A stretch of 64,000 bases of DNA, taken from the NCBI GenBank assembly GCA_017554145.1, contig JAFZIZ010000011.1, positions 1 to 64,000 of the forward strand. The letters run 5' to 3'. The DNA is from Prevotella sp. Lineage in GTDB: Bacteria > Bacteroidota > Bacteroidia > Bacteroidales > Bacteroidaceae. Position 1 is the stretch's first letter; the number at the start of each line of letters is the position of its first letter. Under the pieces are notes generated by a model. The model ran no database searches. It was not told where the DNA came from and worked only from the letters and a program-made list of their open reading frames with translations. A program made the translations under genes and the position numbers. This document shows, piece after piece, positions 26,433 through 34,450 of the stretch.

Positions 26433-26460
26433 GGCTAACTGCTAACGGCCAATAGCCACA
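26433..26460. repeat. Four degenerate heptamer units
   Basis: GGCTAAC TGCTAAC GGCCAAT AGCCACA, the same GCYAAY type as the units inside uvrA and the DUF5715 gene. Confidence 0.6.
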
Positions 26461-26519
26461 TTTGTTAACCCTTAAACTAAACAACTATGAGTCAGAAATT
26501 CATTAAAAACAAGAAGTGA

Positions 26520-26573
26520 GAAAGGCTACGGGTAGGCGCGTCAGCGGGAATGGGCGAACGAAGTTCGGGAATG
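26520..26573. repeat. Dispersed GGCTACGGGTAGGCG repeat, copy 2
   Basis: GAAAGGCTACGGGTAGGCG, then an inserted CGTCAGCGGGAATGG block, then CGAACGAAGTTCGGGAATG. Compare copy 1 at 19862. Confidence 0.65.
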
Positions 26574-26582
26574 GTAAGAAGA

Positions 26583-26612
26583 AATCCCTGCACTTTGTGA
26601 GCGTAGGGACTT
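26583..26612 (-). terminator. Probable terminator of caspase copy 3
   Basis: On the minus strand AAGTCCCT and AGGGATTT flank a loop of about 14 nt, followed by CTTCTT. It sits just downstream of the copy 3 stop. Confidence 0.5.
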
Positions 26613-26620
26613 CGTATCTT

Positions 26621-27988
26621 TTATTTAAATTTCCAATTCTTCCAGTCTTTTACTTCGTTGGACGGAGAGACTAAAGGCGTCTGCATCTTACCATTGACGA
26701 CAACACTCTGCTTCATTACCTCTGATGTCACATAATCTGCCAGTTCTCCGAAAGTCACATCACCTTTAGTATCTTTCAACTTCTTCAGTAGATAATAAGT
26801 GAACATGCCATGACCTTTCTCTTTATAAGGATATGCCGTCTCGTCGCCTTGTGCAGCCGAAAGTACTACCAAATTTCCTTGAGGGGTATTCTGCTTAGCC
26901 TTGATGGCGACTCCACGTGCAGAGGCAAGCATCTCACCATCGCGATTGGCACCACTGAAACAGGCATCAAGCAATACAACGACAGACTTTGCCTTTTTAC
27001 TGGTAAGTTCCTCATATATCTTATCCAGACTATAACCCGTAGAAACATCAGAGCCATAGCCGTCGACGGGAAGAAGATAAGCAGATTTGCTACTCTCGTC
27101 AGGTATTCCATGTCCCGCATAATAGAAGATGATATTTGCCTCACCCTTATACGCCTGCATCACCTGCGTAATCCAACTCAACTGACGCCTCATCTTGTTC
27201 AATGTGGCATCGGTAACATATCTGACATTGCTTTGCGGCAATCCTAACGTCTTCTGACAATACTCGGCAAACACCTTTCCGTCATTCAGCGCATTCGGGA
27301 CATTGGCAACTTCCATATAGTTCTCGTTTGCAATGATAAGAGCAAAGGTTTGCAAACGTGTCTGCTTGCCCACAGGAATATTCATGTCAACATCCGATTT
27401 CTTCACAGGAGCTAAAGGTTGACTGGCAGGCTGAGATTTCGGAGTGATGATCGTGATGGGCTTGGCTTGAACCAAAACAGGAGTTTGAACACCTTTTTCC
27501 TGAGCTGTTAGACCAGATGATTGTCCACTGGGATTATTCGGATTAAGGGCATAGTTCTCTTGATGTTGTAACCCCTCATTATAGATTGGAATAATGTCAG
27601 GCAACAGGAATGCCCCTCCTTTTTGGTTGAAGCGTTGCAGCCATTCCTTCTCACGAATAGCATCCTGTGAGACAACTATACCTTCTTTGTAAAAAGAGGC
27701 AAAATGAAACATAGCATCCGGAAGCCCCCTTTCCGCAGCTTTGCGATACATCTTAAAAGCGTCCGTCTCACTCTTATCTACGCCGATACCATATTTATAG
27801 CAAACGGCAATATAGAATTGGGCAGCCAATTCATTAGTAGCTGCAGCTTTTTTTAGTTCCTCAAAACCGTATTGCATATATCCCATTCGGATATACTCCA
27901 AGGCTACCAACGTTTTTTTATCAATATCTATGGCGATAGCATAGAAACTTACCAGCAAGAGGATTATTGAAAATAATGTTCGCATCAT
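26621..27988 (-). CDS. Exported Sel1-repeat caspase-family protease (copy 3)
   Basis: 455-aa paralogue. Signal peptide RTLFSIILLLVSFYAIAI. Two or three Sel1-like units (about residues 40-115, CYKYGIGVDKSETDAFKMYR), then a Pro/Gln/Lys-rich linker (about 150-205), then the caspase domain, about 210-453. Catalytic His293 in FYYAGHGIPDE and Cys343 in LDACFSG. The conserved tail block HGMFTYYLLKKLKDTKG is present. It follows the 355-aa exported protein by 6 bp, so these two form an operon separate from copies 1 and 2. Confidence 0.88.
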   Translation of the reverse strand: MMRTLFSIILLLVSFYAIAIDIDKKTLVALEYIRMGYMQYGFEELKKAAATNELAAQFYIAVCYKYGIGVDKSETDAFKMYRKAAERGLPDAMFHFASFYKEGIVVSQDAIREKEWLQRFNQKGGAFLLPDIIPIYNEGLQHQENYALNPNNPSGQSSGLTAQEKGVQTPVLVQAKPITIITPKSQPASQPLAPVKKSDVDMNIPVGKQTRLQTFALIIANENYMEVANVPNALNDGKVFAEYCQKTLGLPQSNVRYVTDATLNKMRRQLSWITQVMQAYKGEANIIFYYAGHGIPDESSKSAYLLPVDGYGSDVSTGYSLDKIYEELTSKKAKSVVVLLDACFSGANRDGEMLASARGVAIKAKQNTPQGNLVVLSAAQGDETAYPYKEKGHGMFTYYLLKKLKDTKGDVTFGELADYVTSEVMKQSVVVNGKMQTPLVSPSNEVKDWKNWKFK

Positions 27989-27994
27989 ATCGTT

Positions 27995-29062
27995 TTATTC
28001 GTTGGAATCATCTTCTCCATCTTGTTTTGTCTTCATGATGTCTGAAACATATGAGAGTTTCCCCCAGTTAGTGGTAATGCCATCAAAGTGGATAATCTTC
28101 TTATATGAAGTCTCTTTTAATGAACCTGATAAGGTAGCACCATATGTAAATACAGCCCCAATAACGGCTAGGACGGAAGGGCCTTTCTTTTTGGAAATCC
28201 ATGTACTACCTAATGTAAAAGTTCCTTTCTTATAATTGCCTTCCCAGTCACAGACGATGATAGGAGATTTGTCCTCATCAAATTCAAAGGGACTATTAGC
28301 CCTGACATGTATAACTGCAGGTGCCGTTTCCTTGACACCAAATCCACGCTTGTCTTTTTTCTTCAAGTCGGTCGGCATCTCCACATAATACGGAGCAAAA
28401 ATGACGTCACTCACCCAAGTAGATAATGCCACATTAGTCCATTCTTCTGCATTCTTATTGAAAGCATAGGCAATAGAAGCTCCGATGTTGTTGATACTCT
28501 CGTCCTCTGTCAGATGACGAGACACTGAACCAACGTAATTTTTACCCTTAACATCTTGGGTTTTTGATTCTTCTTGTAATTCATCAACGATTTCCAACAA
28601 TCGCTTATCATAGTCCGTAAAATCACCAGAAGGAGACTCCGAAGTAGTATAAGTTCCATAAATATGCATAGACATATTACATATATAAGTCTCATTTTGT
28701 TTAGTTCCTATATTAGGAGCAATCGTAATATACACATCATCTTTGGAGCTTACACCCTTTTTCGATGCCTTTTTGTCACCTTGTTTTTTCTCTGAAGAAT
28801 CAAATAAAGGAGTCGATGATCCATTGTGAAAAGCGAAACACTGAGCTAAGTCGATAAAAATAGTCTTTTTCGTCTTGTTGGTAGCCCACAACTGTTCATC
28901 ATAAAATTCCAACTTGATATTATCGTCTTCATAGACGCTATTAGCCTGCGAATAGGCAAAAATCAATGCGTTTCGATAGTCGGTCTTGATTCCACTGGCT
29001 GATGCATCCATTGTCATCAGACAGAGAGTAACAAATAGGAATAATACTTTTTTCATAATCAT
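27995..29062 (-). CDS. Exported protein of unknown function upstream of caspase copy 3
   Basis: 355-aa protein with a signal peptide (KKVLFLFVTLCLMTMDASA). Translation may start at Met1 or at Met3, six bases later. The mature protein looks beta-rich with a Lys-rich insert (EKKQGDKKASKKGVSSKDD, about residues 85-105), a Lys-rich loop near 235 (DLKKKDKRGF), and one hydrophobic stretch near 300 (VLAVIGAVFTYGATL). No family is recognised. Its position directly before caspase copy 3 suggests a partner, substrate or regulator. The upstream chimeric pseudogene and its promoter may provide the transcript. Confidence 0.72.
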   Translation of the reverse strand: MIMKKVLFLFVTLCLMTMDASASGIKTDYRNALIFAYSQANSVYEDDNIKLEFYDEQLWATNKTKKTIFIDLAQCFAFHNGSSTPLFDSSEKKQGDKKASKKGVSSKDDVYITIAPNIGTKQNETYICNMSMHIYGTYTTSESPSGDFTDYDKRLLEIVDELQEESKTQDVKGKNYVGSVSRHLTEDESINNIGASIAYAFNKNAEEWTNVALSTWVSDVIFAPYYVEMPTDLKKKDKRGFGVKETAPAVIHVRANSPFEFDEDKSPIIVCDWEGNYKKGTFTLGSTWISKKKGPSVLAVIGAVFTYGATLSGSLKETSYKKIIHFDGITTNWGKLSYVSDIMKTKQDGEDDSNE

Positions 29063-29089
29063 AGGGTTTTAGTGAATTATTATTGAAAA

Positions 29090-29531
29090 TTATTTCTTAA
29101 TAGTTATGGGGATACGACGCAGGTTCTTTTCTTTGTCGTGCTTACGACATTTGGCAAGCCACTTTTGGAAGTCGTCGTAAGAGAGTTCGCGAGGCAAGAG
29201 TTCACTCGTTATGCTCCGTCGAGCGCTCACACGTCATATTGTACTCATCCACAAAAGGACGCTCCTCCTGGGATGCTTCCTTGATGCTAAAGAACAGGTA
29301 ACGGTTGTCGACCACGTTAGCCTTCATGTAGAGTTTGTTCATGAAACGTCTGGCTGCCTGAAGGGCACGCTGCTGCAACTGTTCCTGCTTTTCAATCAAC
29401 ACCCGCTCCTTATCCGTGAGATTCGAACGATACACACTGTCCCAGTTGACATCCTGTGCCATCGTCACCAATGAAACAGTCAACAGCGCTGTCAACATGA
29501 TTACCCTCCTCATCGTCTTCATTGTTTTCAA
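29090..29531 (-). pseudogene. Chimeric remnant: membrane-protein N-terminus joined to DUF4384 C-terminus
   Basis: The reading frame from 29531 begins like the 160-aa membrane protein at 25.2-25.7 kb (MAQDVNWDSVYRSNLTDKE then KQEQLQQ). It then switches to the C-terminal part of the DUF4384 protein at 32.7-33.6 kb (RYLFF.IKEA..ER.FVDEY.MTCERS.EHN). It stops at 29202. The remaining DUF4384 tail (LPRELSYDDFQKWLAKCRKHD to TIKK) continues at 29090-29198 in a shifted frame, with the segment in between deleted. A 109-aa protein could still be made from the first frame. The structure shows recombination between two genes of this cluster. Confidence 0.75.
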
Positions 29532-29545
29532 TTAGTAATCTTTTG

Positions 29546-29577
29546 CAAAGATATATATTATTTCTTATACTTCCAAA
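29546..29577 (-). promoter_or_regulatory. Promoter upstream of the chimeric remnant
   Basis: Minus-strand -7 TATCTTTG (29546-29553), 20-bp spacer, -33 TTTG (29574-29577). It could drive the 355-aa gene and caspase copy 3. Confidence 0.65.
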
Positions 29578-29594
29578 TCTTTTGTAGAATAAAC

Positions 29595-29933
29595 ATGAAA
29601 GTGTTAAAAAAAGACTCCTCCGAAGAGGAGAACTTTTTCCTCCGAAGAGCAGTAAAATCTCCTCCGAAGAGGAGAAATGCCGTTTTTCTCACAGAGATAT
29701 GCCGTATTGGGACGGCATTCCCTTATCAAGAGAAGGGTCATGGCATGTTCACCTATTTCCTCCTGAAGAAACTACGTGAGAGCAAGGGCAACTGTACGTT
29801 AGGTGAATTAAGCGATTATATCACAACCAAGGTACAACAGCAGTCAGTAGTCGTGAATCGCAAGTCACAAACTCCCACCATCAATGTAGCCACTGCCCTA
29901 CAAGACAGTTGGAAAGACATGAAACTGAAATAA
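29595..29933 (+). pseudogene. Fragment of a fourth caspase gene (C-terminal about 75 residues)
   Basis: A plus-strand open frame of 112 codons. From about 29706 on it matches the tail of the caspases (TAFPYQEKGHGMFTYFLLKK, then LGELSDYITTKVQQQSVVV and DSWKDMKLK). The His and Cys catalytic segments, Sel1 repeats and signal peptide are all missing. The first 35 codons are translated repeat sequence, not protein homology. It lies on the opposite strand from the other caspases, so an inversion or insertion broke an ancestral copy. Confidence 0.8.
29610..29673. repeat. Three CTCCGAAGAG palindromes
   Basis: CTCCTCCGAAGAGGAG occurs twice as a perfect palindrome, with a broken copy (TTCCTCCGAAGAGCAG) between. 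The same CCGAAGAGGA core reappears at 46817-46844. Confidence 0.65.
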
Positions 29934-29955
29934 AAGATATACCCGTTACTTCGAG

Positions 29956-31590
29956 TCACTCCACCAAGATGACTTTGGCCGTTGCATTATCCATATTCGG
30001 CATCGTCATTCCTACGGAGGCATTGATATACGTGGGGTCGCAAACGACGTATTTCTTGCCGTCGAGCATGATATAATCGCCCTTCACATCCTCCGTAAAG
30101 CCGACAGCCATTGCCAGATGACCAGGATAATAGATCAGGAGACACTTCAACCCTAACAGGTCACGAACCAAACGGGAGAGTAGCACGGATCGGTCTTCAC
30201 AGTCGCAATAGGGATAGTAGAGCGATTCTTCCGCGAAGAAAGGACGGTCGTAACCCCATACCTTTTCATCAAACTCATAGACGAAGGCCGTCTGTACCCA
30301 GTTCAGCAGTCGCTCTATGGCATCCTTCTCTGTGAGTCCCTTGAGTTTCTCACGCAGCTGCGGATACAGCTTCTCTTGCACACCCTTCTCCATCGGCATA
30401 TTGGCAAGCATCGCCCAACGGGTCAGCATATTGTCCCAGATGCATGACGAAGGATAATCGTTGCAGAAAGCTATCAAGTTCTTATTCACACACGATGTGA
30501 CATCCATATCCGGATAACGGCTCGACTTCAGATGACGCACCTCAGAGGAGTCGTAGTCGAACAACTGTTCCTTGGGGATATAGAGTGACATCTGCTGCTC
30601 CTTGGGGAAGGCGACATCACAGATCTTCATGCTGAACTCTTCGCTATTGAACACATAATAGCGATCGCTGCCGATAGTGAAATAATACTGGTTGAACACT
30701 ACATGCTCCGTAGCATAGAGCAGGTAGAGTTTGCCTTGGGTAGTGCCGAGACGTACCTGATAGCCCGACTGACAATAGATATAGGCCGTCAACAGCGTTG
30801 CCTCGTTGCTTTCTCCCAGACAAGCCTTCGCGAACTTATCAAGCATCTGCAGATAAGCCCAGTCGCCCAGTTGTTTGGTGATACGCAATGCGAGACAATC
30901 TCTGATGGTATTATTATAGTCTTTGCCCGACAGTTTCTTCCAGGCATCCGAGACAGAAGCCTCACTACAATCAGTCAGTTTGAAACGCTGGGCATCAGTA
31001 AAACGAATCGTCATCTTGGTACCATAGACGGAGAAGGTGACACCAGCCTCCTCTACCACCACAGGCTGCTCCCTGATAGGAGCCACAGGCACAGGTTGCG
31101 GTTTAAGAGCAGGCAACTGCACAACTTCCTCTTCTATTGGCAACGGCTTGTTCTCTACAGGTTTCTGACGATCTTCCTCCTTAATGACAACAGGTGGTTT
31201 CTCTTTCTCTACAGGACGTGGGACACCAGGCATCGCCTTGAACTCGCTCCAAGCCCGTTTCAGGAATTCAGCATACTCCTGATTCGCCTTATCGCGGAAG
31301 TTCTCATAGTCAGTCGTGGCCTGCTGCTTAAACGACTCATAGGCAGCACGCATCGGGTCTTGCGGAGCTTCGACAGCGACGGAGACGGAGTCCTTCTCAC
31401 GAGTCACCGTAGCAGGATCGCTCGAACGCTTCTGGGCAGTCTTCTCCTTGCCCTGTGCCTTGTCTTTGACATACTTGGCATACTGCTTCGATGCCTTTGT
31501 CGCCGACTTCTTTTTCTGCTGCGTCTGAGCATCCATGCTCACACCTGTCAGCAACAGTGCCAACAGCACGATAAACCATCTATTTGCCAT
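29956..31590 (-). CDS. Exported transglutaminase-like (papain-fold) protein
   Basis: 544-aa protein. The start at MANRWFIVLLALLLTGVS gives a good signal peptide; an upstream in-frame start would add 35 residues coded inside the CHASE2 gene. A Lys-rich and Pro-rich low-complexity region spans about 25-185, with a mixed domain at about 190-400. The C-terminal transglutaminase-like core has Cys464 (CDCEDRS), His491 (YPGHLAMAV) and Asp518 (CDPTY), a full catalytic triad. Members of this superfamily act as proteases, amidases or crosslinkers. It overlaps the CHASE2 gene by 11 bp and closes the four-gene operon 34280-29956. Confidence 0.8.
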   Translation of the reverse strand: MANRWFIVLLALLLTGVSMDAQTQQKKKSATKASKQYAKYVKDKAQGKEKTAQKRSSDPATVTREKDSVSVAVEAPQDPMRAAYESFKQQATTDYENFRDKANQEYAEFLKRAWSEFKAMPGVPRPVEKEKPPVVIKEEDRQKPVENKPLPIEEEVVQLPALKPQPVPVAPIREQPVVVEEAGVTFSVYGTKMTIRFTDAQRFKLTDCSEASVSDAWKKLSGKDYNNTIRDCLALRITKQLGDWAYLQMLDKFAKACLGESNEATLLTAYIYCQSGYQVRLGTTQGKLYLLYATEHVVFNQYYFTIGSDRYYVFNSEEFSMKICDVAFPKEQQMSLYIPKEQLFDYDSSEVRHLKSSRYPDMDVTSCVNKNLIAFCNDYPSSCIWDNMLTRWAMLANMPMEKGVQEKLYPQLREKLKGLTEKDAIERLLNWVQTAFVYEFDEKVWGYDRPFFAEESLYYPYCDCEDRSVLLSRLVRDLLGLKCLLIYYPGHLAMAVGFTEDVKGDYIMLDGKKYVVCDPTYINASVGMTMPNMDNATAKVILVE

Positions 31591-32692
31591 TTTTCTGCGA
31601 ATTGATTGCGTCCTTAAACTCATTATAAATATTTTGTGCCAATACCAGGAAAGCCATTGCCGACAATGCCCAACCCATATCGAATGCGATATCATATAAA
31701 TAGAAGACCATAAAGGCCACCCACATCCATATCGCTATCCAGAAGAACATCAGGTAGCCACTGATAAGAGAGGTAGACATCAGGAAACGCAGGGCTCTGT
31801 TCTTGAGTTTCTTGGCTTGGGCTCTGAACGATGATAACATCACCTGCGTAAGCAAGACCAACAAGAAGGTAACAATAACTGTCACCCATCCGCTGGGCTT
31901 CTTGATTTCACTCTGCTCCAACAGAGTCTCTATCGAATAGGCCAACAGCTCCACGCCTGCCATCTTACCCAGCGGCGTATAGTGCATGTCGTACTCGTCT
32001 TTCATCGCACCAAAGAGCACCAACTTGTCTTTGATATATTCCGGATGAAGGGCGATAAAATCAGGATGCACCACCCGATAATGACGAGGAATGAAGTTGA
32101 TGCTCACATCATCTTCTACCACCCTACCCGTCTCTTTTCCTGCATAGAGGTTGGAAACCATCGTGATAAAGGATGGGACAAGCTTTCCCTCGGCTTTGCC
32201 ACCTAAGCTCAGATTACGCTTGATGCCTCCATACAGGTTACGTGGCATATTGGTAAAACCTTCCTTTACCGCTCCTTCCTCATCAGCAAAGAAAGAGTGG
32301 ACAGTCGTCTCATGACCTATCGAGTCGTTGACATAATCTAATAGTTTATAAGAGAAAACGATATTATCGTTCGACAAAGCGACCTCTGCCAACATCTCGT
32401 CGCCAATGGAGTCTTCTTTCAGTCCTTCGAACACCACATCGACACCTACCACTTTCGGATGCTGCGCCTCGATGTCCTGTATACCCTTTGCCAGTTCCCT
32501 CCTACTATACAGCTCCGACATATCGACAATCGTCACCACATCACTCACCTCCTCACCATCGTCCGTATCCTGCAGAATCTGACAATAGACATCCGTCATC
32601 TCAAACTCCTTGATAGCCTCCGCCACAGGACTCATAAATGGAAGGTTAAAGGCGATAAGGGCGAATGTGATAACCAACACAAACGCCAGCAT
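31580..32692 (-). CDS. CHASE2-domain membrane sensor protein
   Basis: 370-aa protein: one N-terminal membrane segment (residues 1-20), an extracytoplasmic CHASE2 domain of about 240 residues (VTIVDMSELYSRRELAKGI, KVVGVDVVFEG, LVLFGAMKDEYDMHYTPLGKMAGVELLAYSIETLL), then three membrane segments (about 274-296, 308-330, 335-357) and a short cytoplasmic tail. No kinase, cyclase or phosphatase follows, so output must pass through a partner. CHASE2 is fused to CHAT/caspase-like proteases in some cyanobacteria, which makes its presence here meaningful. The start lacks an obvious ribosome site and an alternative non-ATG start a few codons upstream is possible. Confidence 0.85.
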   Translation of the reverse strand: MLAFVLVITFALIAFNLPFMSPVAEAIKEFEMTDVYCQILQDTDDGEEVSDVVTIVDMSELYSRRELAKGIQDIEAQHPKVVGVDVVFEGLKEDSIGDEMLAEVALSNDNIVFSYKLLDYVNDSIGHETTVHSFFADEEGAVKEGFTNMPRNLYGGIKRNLSLGGKAEGKLVPSFITMVSNLYAGKETGRVVEDDVSINFIPRHYRVVHPDFIALHPEYIKDKLVLFGAMKDEYDMHYTPLGKMAGVELLAYSIETLLEQSEIKKPSGWVTVIVTFLLVLLTQVMLSSFRAQAKKLKNRALRFLMSTSLISGYLMFFWIAIWMWVAFMVFYLYDIAFDMGWALSAMAFLVLAQNIYNEFKDAINSQKNGK

Positions 32693-32745
32693 CGTAATGA
32701 TGATATGTCGGAACAGCGTTTTCAGTTTTAAGTCTTATTTGATTA

Positions 32746-33609
32746 TTATTTCTTGATAGTGATGGGGAAGCGACGCAGGTTCATGTCCTTGTCGTGCTTA
32801 CGACATTTGGCAAGCCACTTCTGGAAGTCCTCGTACGAGAGTTCGCGAGGCAGACGGTCATCAGACGTATTGTCAGCAGCCTTGACAAACTGATTAGGCG
32901 AGAAGACAACATAGATCTGGTTGTGCTCAGGAGAACGCTCACACGTCATCACATACTCATCGACAAAGGCACGCTCCTGCTGGGGAGCTTCCTTGATATG
33001 GAAGAACAGGTAGCGACGGTTGGCCTCGATGGGATAGATACCATCCGTCTGCGAGCGATACGGTAGCAGGCAGTAGGCATTATCGTCTGCATCGATGAGA
33101 TAAACGGCCAGATAGCCGTTGACAGGAGAACGGAACGAGAGATAAAGATCGTCGCCGTTCTTGAAGTCGTCATCCTCAAACTTATCGTCTGTACCATTAC
33201 GAAGCACACGAGCCAGAAAGTCAATCTGCGCTGTGACAATCTCACGCGCCTTACCCTTTACCCTGCATGTGACCACAAGCATATTCTGATCGTAGCTGAT
33301 GGCGTATTCAGGCTTGTCAATATCCTCTATCCACTCTCCTTTCACGTCACTACCACCGATACTAAAGAAGTCGGTCTTCGACTCCCCACCCTCGTTTTGG
33401 ATGCGTGTGGTATTCTGCTGTTGTACAATGGTACCAAACTCGTCGGCGATGGCCTGGATCCTTGCACGATCCAAAGCCGTTCGACGCGCCTGTTCCACTG
33501 TCACGTTCTCAGGAGCGTGATAGGTGTACTCTCCCTCCACCGTTTTTACTTTCTGTGCAATGACAGGGAGAGAGAGAAACGTAAGTATGATGATAATCGT
33601 TTTTCGCAT
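32746..33609 (-). CDS. Exported DUF4384-domain protein
   Basis: 287-aa protein starting at MRKTIIIILTFLSLPVIAQ; this ATG overlaps the preceding stop by 1 nt (TAATG), so I prefer it to a TTG two codons earlier. Signal peptide of about 19 residues. An N-terminal segment (ARRTALDRARIQAIADEFG) resembles the LPP20/FlgO-like flank. The DUF4384 domain covers about 140-230 (GDDLYLSFRSPVNGYLAVYL, then CLLPYRSQTDG). DUF4384 is often found fused to or beside caspase-family proteases. The C-terminal part exists a second time in the pseudogene at 29.1-29.5 kb. Confidence 0.85.
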   Translation of the reverse strand: MRKTIIIILTFLSLPVIAQKVKTVEGEYTYHAPENVTVEQARRTALDRARIQAIADEFGTIVQQQNTTRIQNEGGESKTDFFSIGGSDVKGEWIEDIDKPEYAISYDQNMLVVTCRVKGKAREIVTAQIDFLARVLRNGTDDKFEDDDFKNGDDLYLSFRSPVNGYLAVYLIDADDNAYCLLPYRSQTDGIYPIEANRRYLFFHIKEAPQQERAFVDEYVMTCERSPEHNQIYVVFSPNQFVKAADNTSDDRLPRELSYEDFQKWLAKCRKHDKDMNLRRFPITIKK

Positions 33610-34280
33610 TACCAACCAAGGATATCATCCAGTTTCTTCTGCACTTCTTCACCTTGCTTTGCCAACTCATCTGCAGCGGCCTTCTTGGCAGCAGCCTTTG
33701 CCATCTTACTATTGTAAGCAATGCAGACACGCACCTCATAACCAGTAGGTTTCTCACGGTAGATTTCCAAGAGAGGTATCGTGCGACCGATGCTTTGGAC
33801 AATCAGATTCTTGTTGGCCATAATTGACTTAGAAAGGGAGTTTGCTGTATCCTTGCCAATCTGTTCGTTGACTACCGTATTCTCAATAAGTGCCGTTATC
33901 TCCGTCTGTATCTGTCCTGCAAGATTCTGCTTGGCAAGTTCTGTGGCCTGCAACTTTGCAGCATCATAAACACTGCCAAAACTCATAGCATCACCAACAA
34001 TATATTTTTGGAACATGTCATCATCATATTCCAACTGCATGAGATACGAGCGGTCTAATTGTTTCTCCATGGGCAAAGCCCCAGGAGCAACTTTCCATCC
34101 CTCCTTGGCCAACTTCTTGGCCTCCTTACGGGAAGTCTTTGTAGCCTTCTCACTCAGTTCTTTCTTCGAGGCTTTCTTGAGTTCTTTACGTTCCTTGATT
34201 TGTTCATTGGTCAGCTGTGCATAACTGAACGTTGTTCCTGCCATCAGGCAGATGACAACAAGTAATAAACCCTTTTTCAT
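33609..34280 (-). CDS. Exported Lys-rich protein, first gene of the CHASE2 operon
   Basis: 223-aa protein with signal peptide KKGLLLVVICLMAGTTFSYA. A very basic amphipathic helix follows (residues about 25-65, KERKELKKASKKELSEKATK). A mixed domain spans about 70-200 with a repeated helix (KLQATELAKQNLAGQIQTEI), and an Ala/Lys-rich tail (KMAKAAAKKAAADELAKQGE). No family is recognised; the region near 105-185 resembles LPP20-like lipoproteins only loosely. It leads the four-gene operon and is coupled to the DUF4384 gene (TAATG). Confidence 0.75.
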   Translation of the reverse strand: MKKGLLLVVICLMAGTTFSYAQLTNEQIKERKELKKASKKELSEKATKTSRKEAKKLAKEGWKVAPGALPMEKQLDRSYLMQLEYDDDMFQKYIVGDAMSFGSVYDAAKLQATELAKQNLAGQIQTEITALIENTVVNEQIGKDTANSLSKSIMANKNLIVQSIGRTIPLLEIYREKPTGYEVRVCIAYNSKMAKAAAKKAAADELAKQGEEVQKKLDDILGW

Positions 34281-34318
34281 ATACTACATAGTTTTAGCTT
34301 TAGTATCTTTACTTTCTG

Positions 34319-34348
34319 CAAAGATAAAGAAAGTATTTGGAATAACAA
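34319..34348 (-). promoter_or_regulatory. Promoter of the CHASE2/DUF4384/transglutaminase-like operon
   Basis: Minus-strand -7 TATCTTTG (34319-34326), 19-bp spacer, -33 TTG (34346-34348). Confidence 0.65.
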
Positions 34349-34388
34349 TGAATAATTCAAAAAAAATAATAAAATTGCTGGTCAACCC

Positions 34389-34433
34389 AAGAAGAAGTCC
34401 CTGTAAATGCAATGCTTACAGGGACTTCTTCTT
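34389..34433 (-). terminator. Terminator of the DUF4890 gene
   Basis: 18-bp perfect stem (34389-34406 and 34416-34433, loop of 9 nt) just downstream of the stop. It separates this gene from the caspase neighbourhood. Confidence 0.8.
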
Positions 34434-34450
34434 TTAATTCTCCATCCATC

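Noticed and set aside
29595-29700. N-terminal 35 codons of the plus-strand caspase fragment as a genuine protein domain
   Set aside because: This part is the translated CCGAAGAGG palindrome array with no similarity to the caspase proteins.
30703-31605. Plus-strand open frame of 300 codons opposite the transglutaminase-like gene
   Set aside because: Antisense shadow rich in Leu/Arg. The minus-strand frame has a signal peptide and catalytic triad.
22163-34280. Type III CRISPR-linked or gasdermin-type anti-phage caspase system
   Set aside because: The caspases here have signal peptides, and no gasdermin, Cas or nucleotide-sensing gene is nearby.
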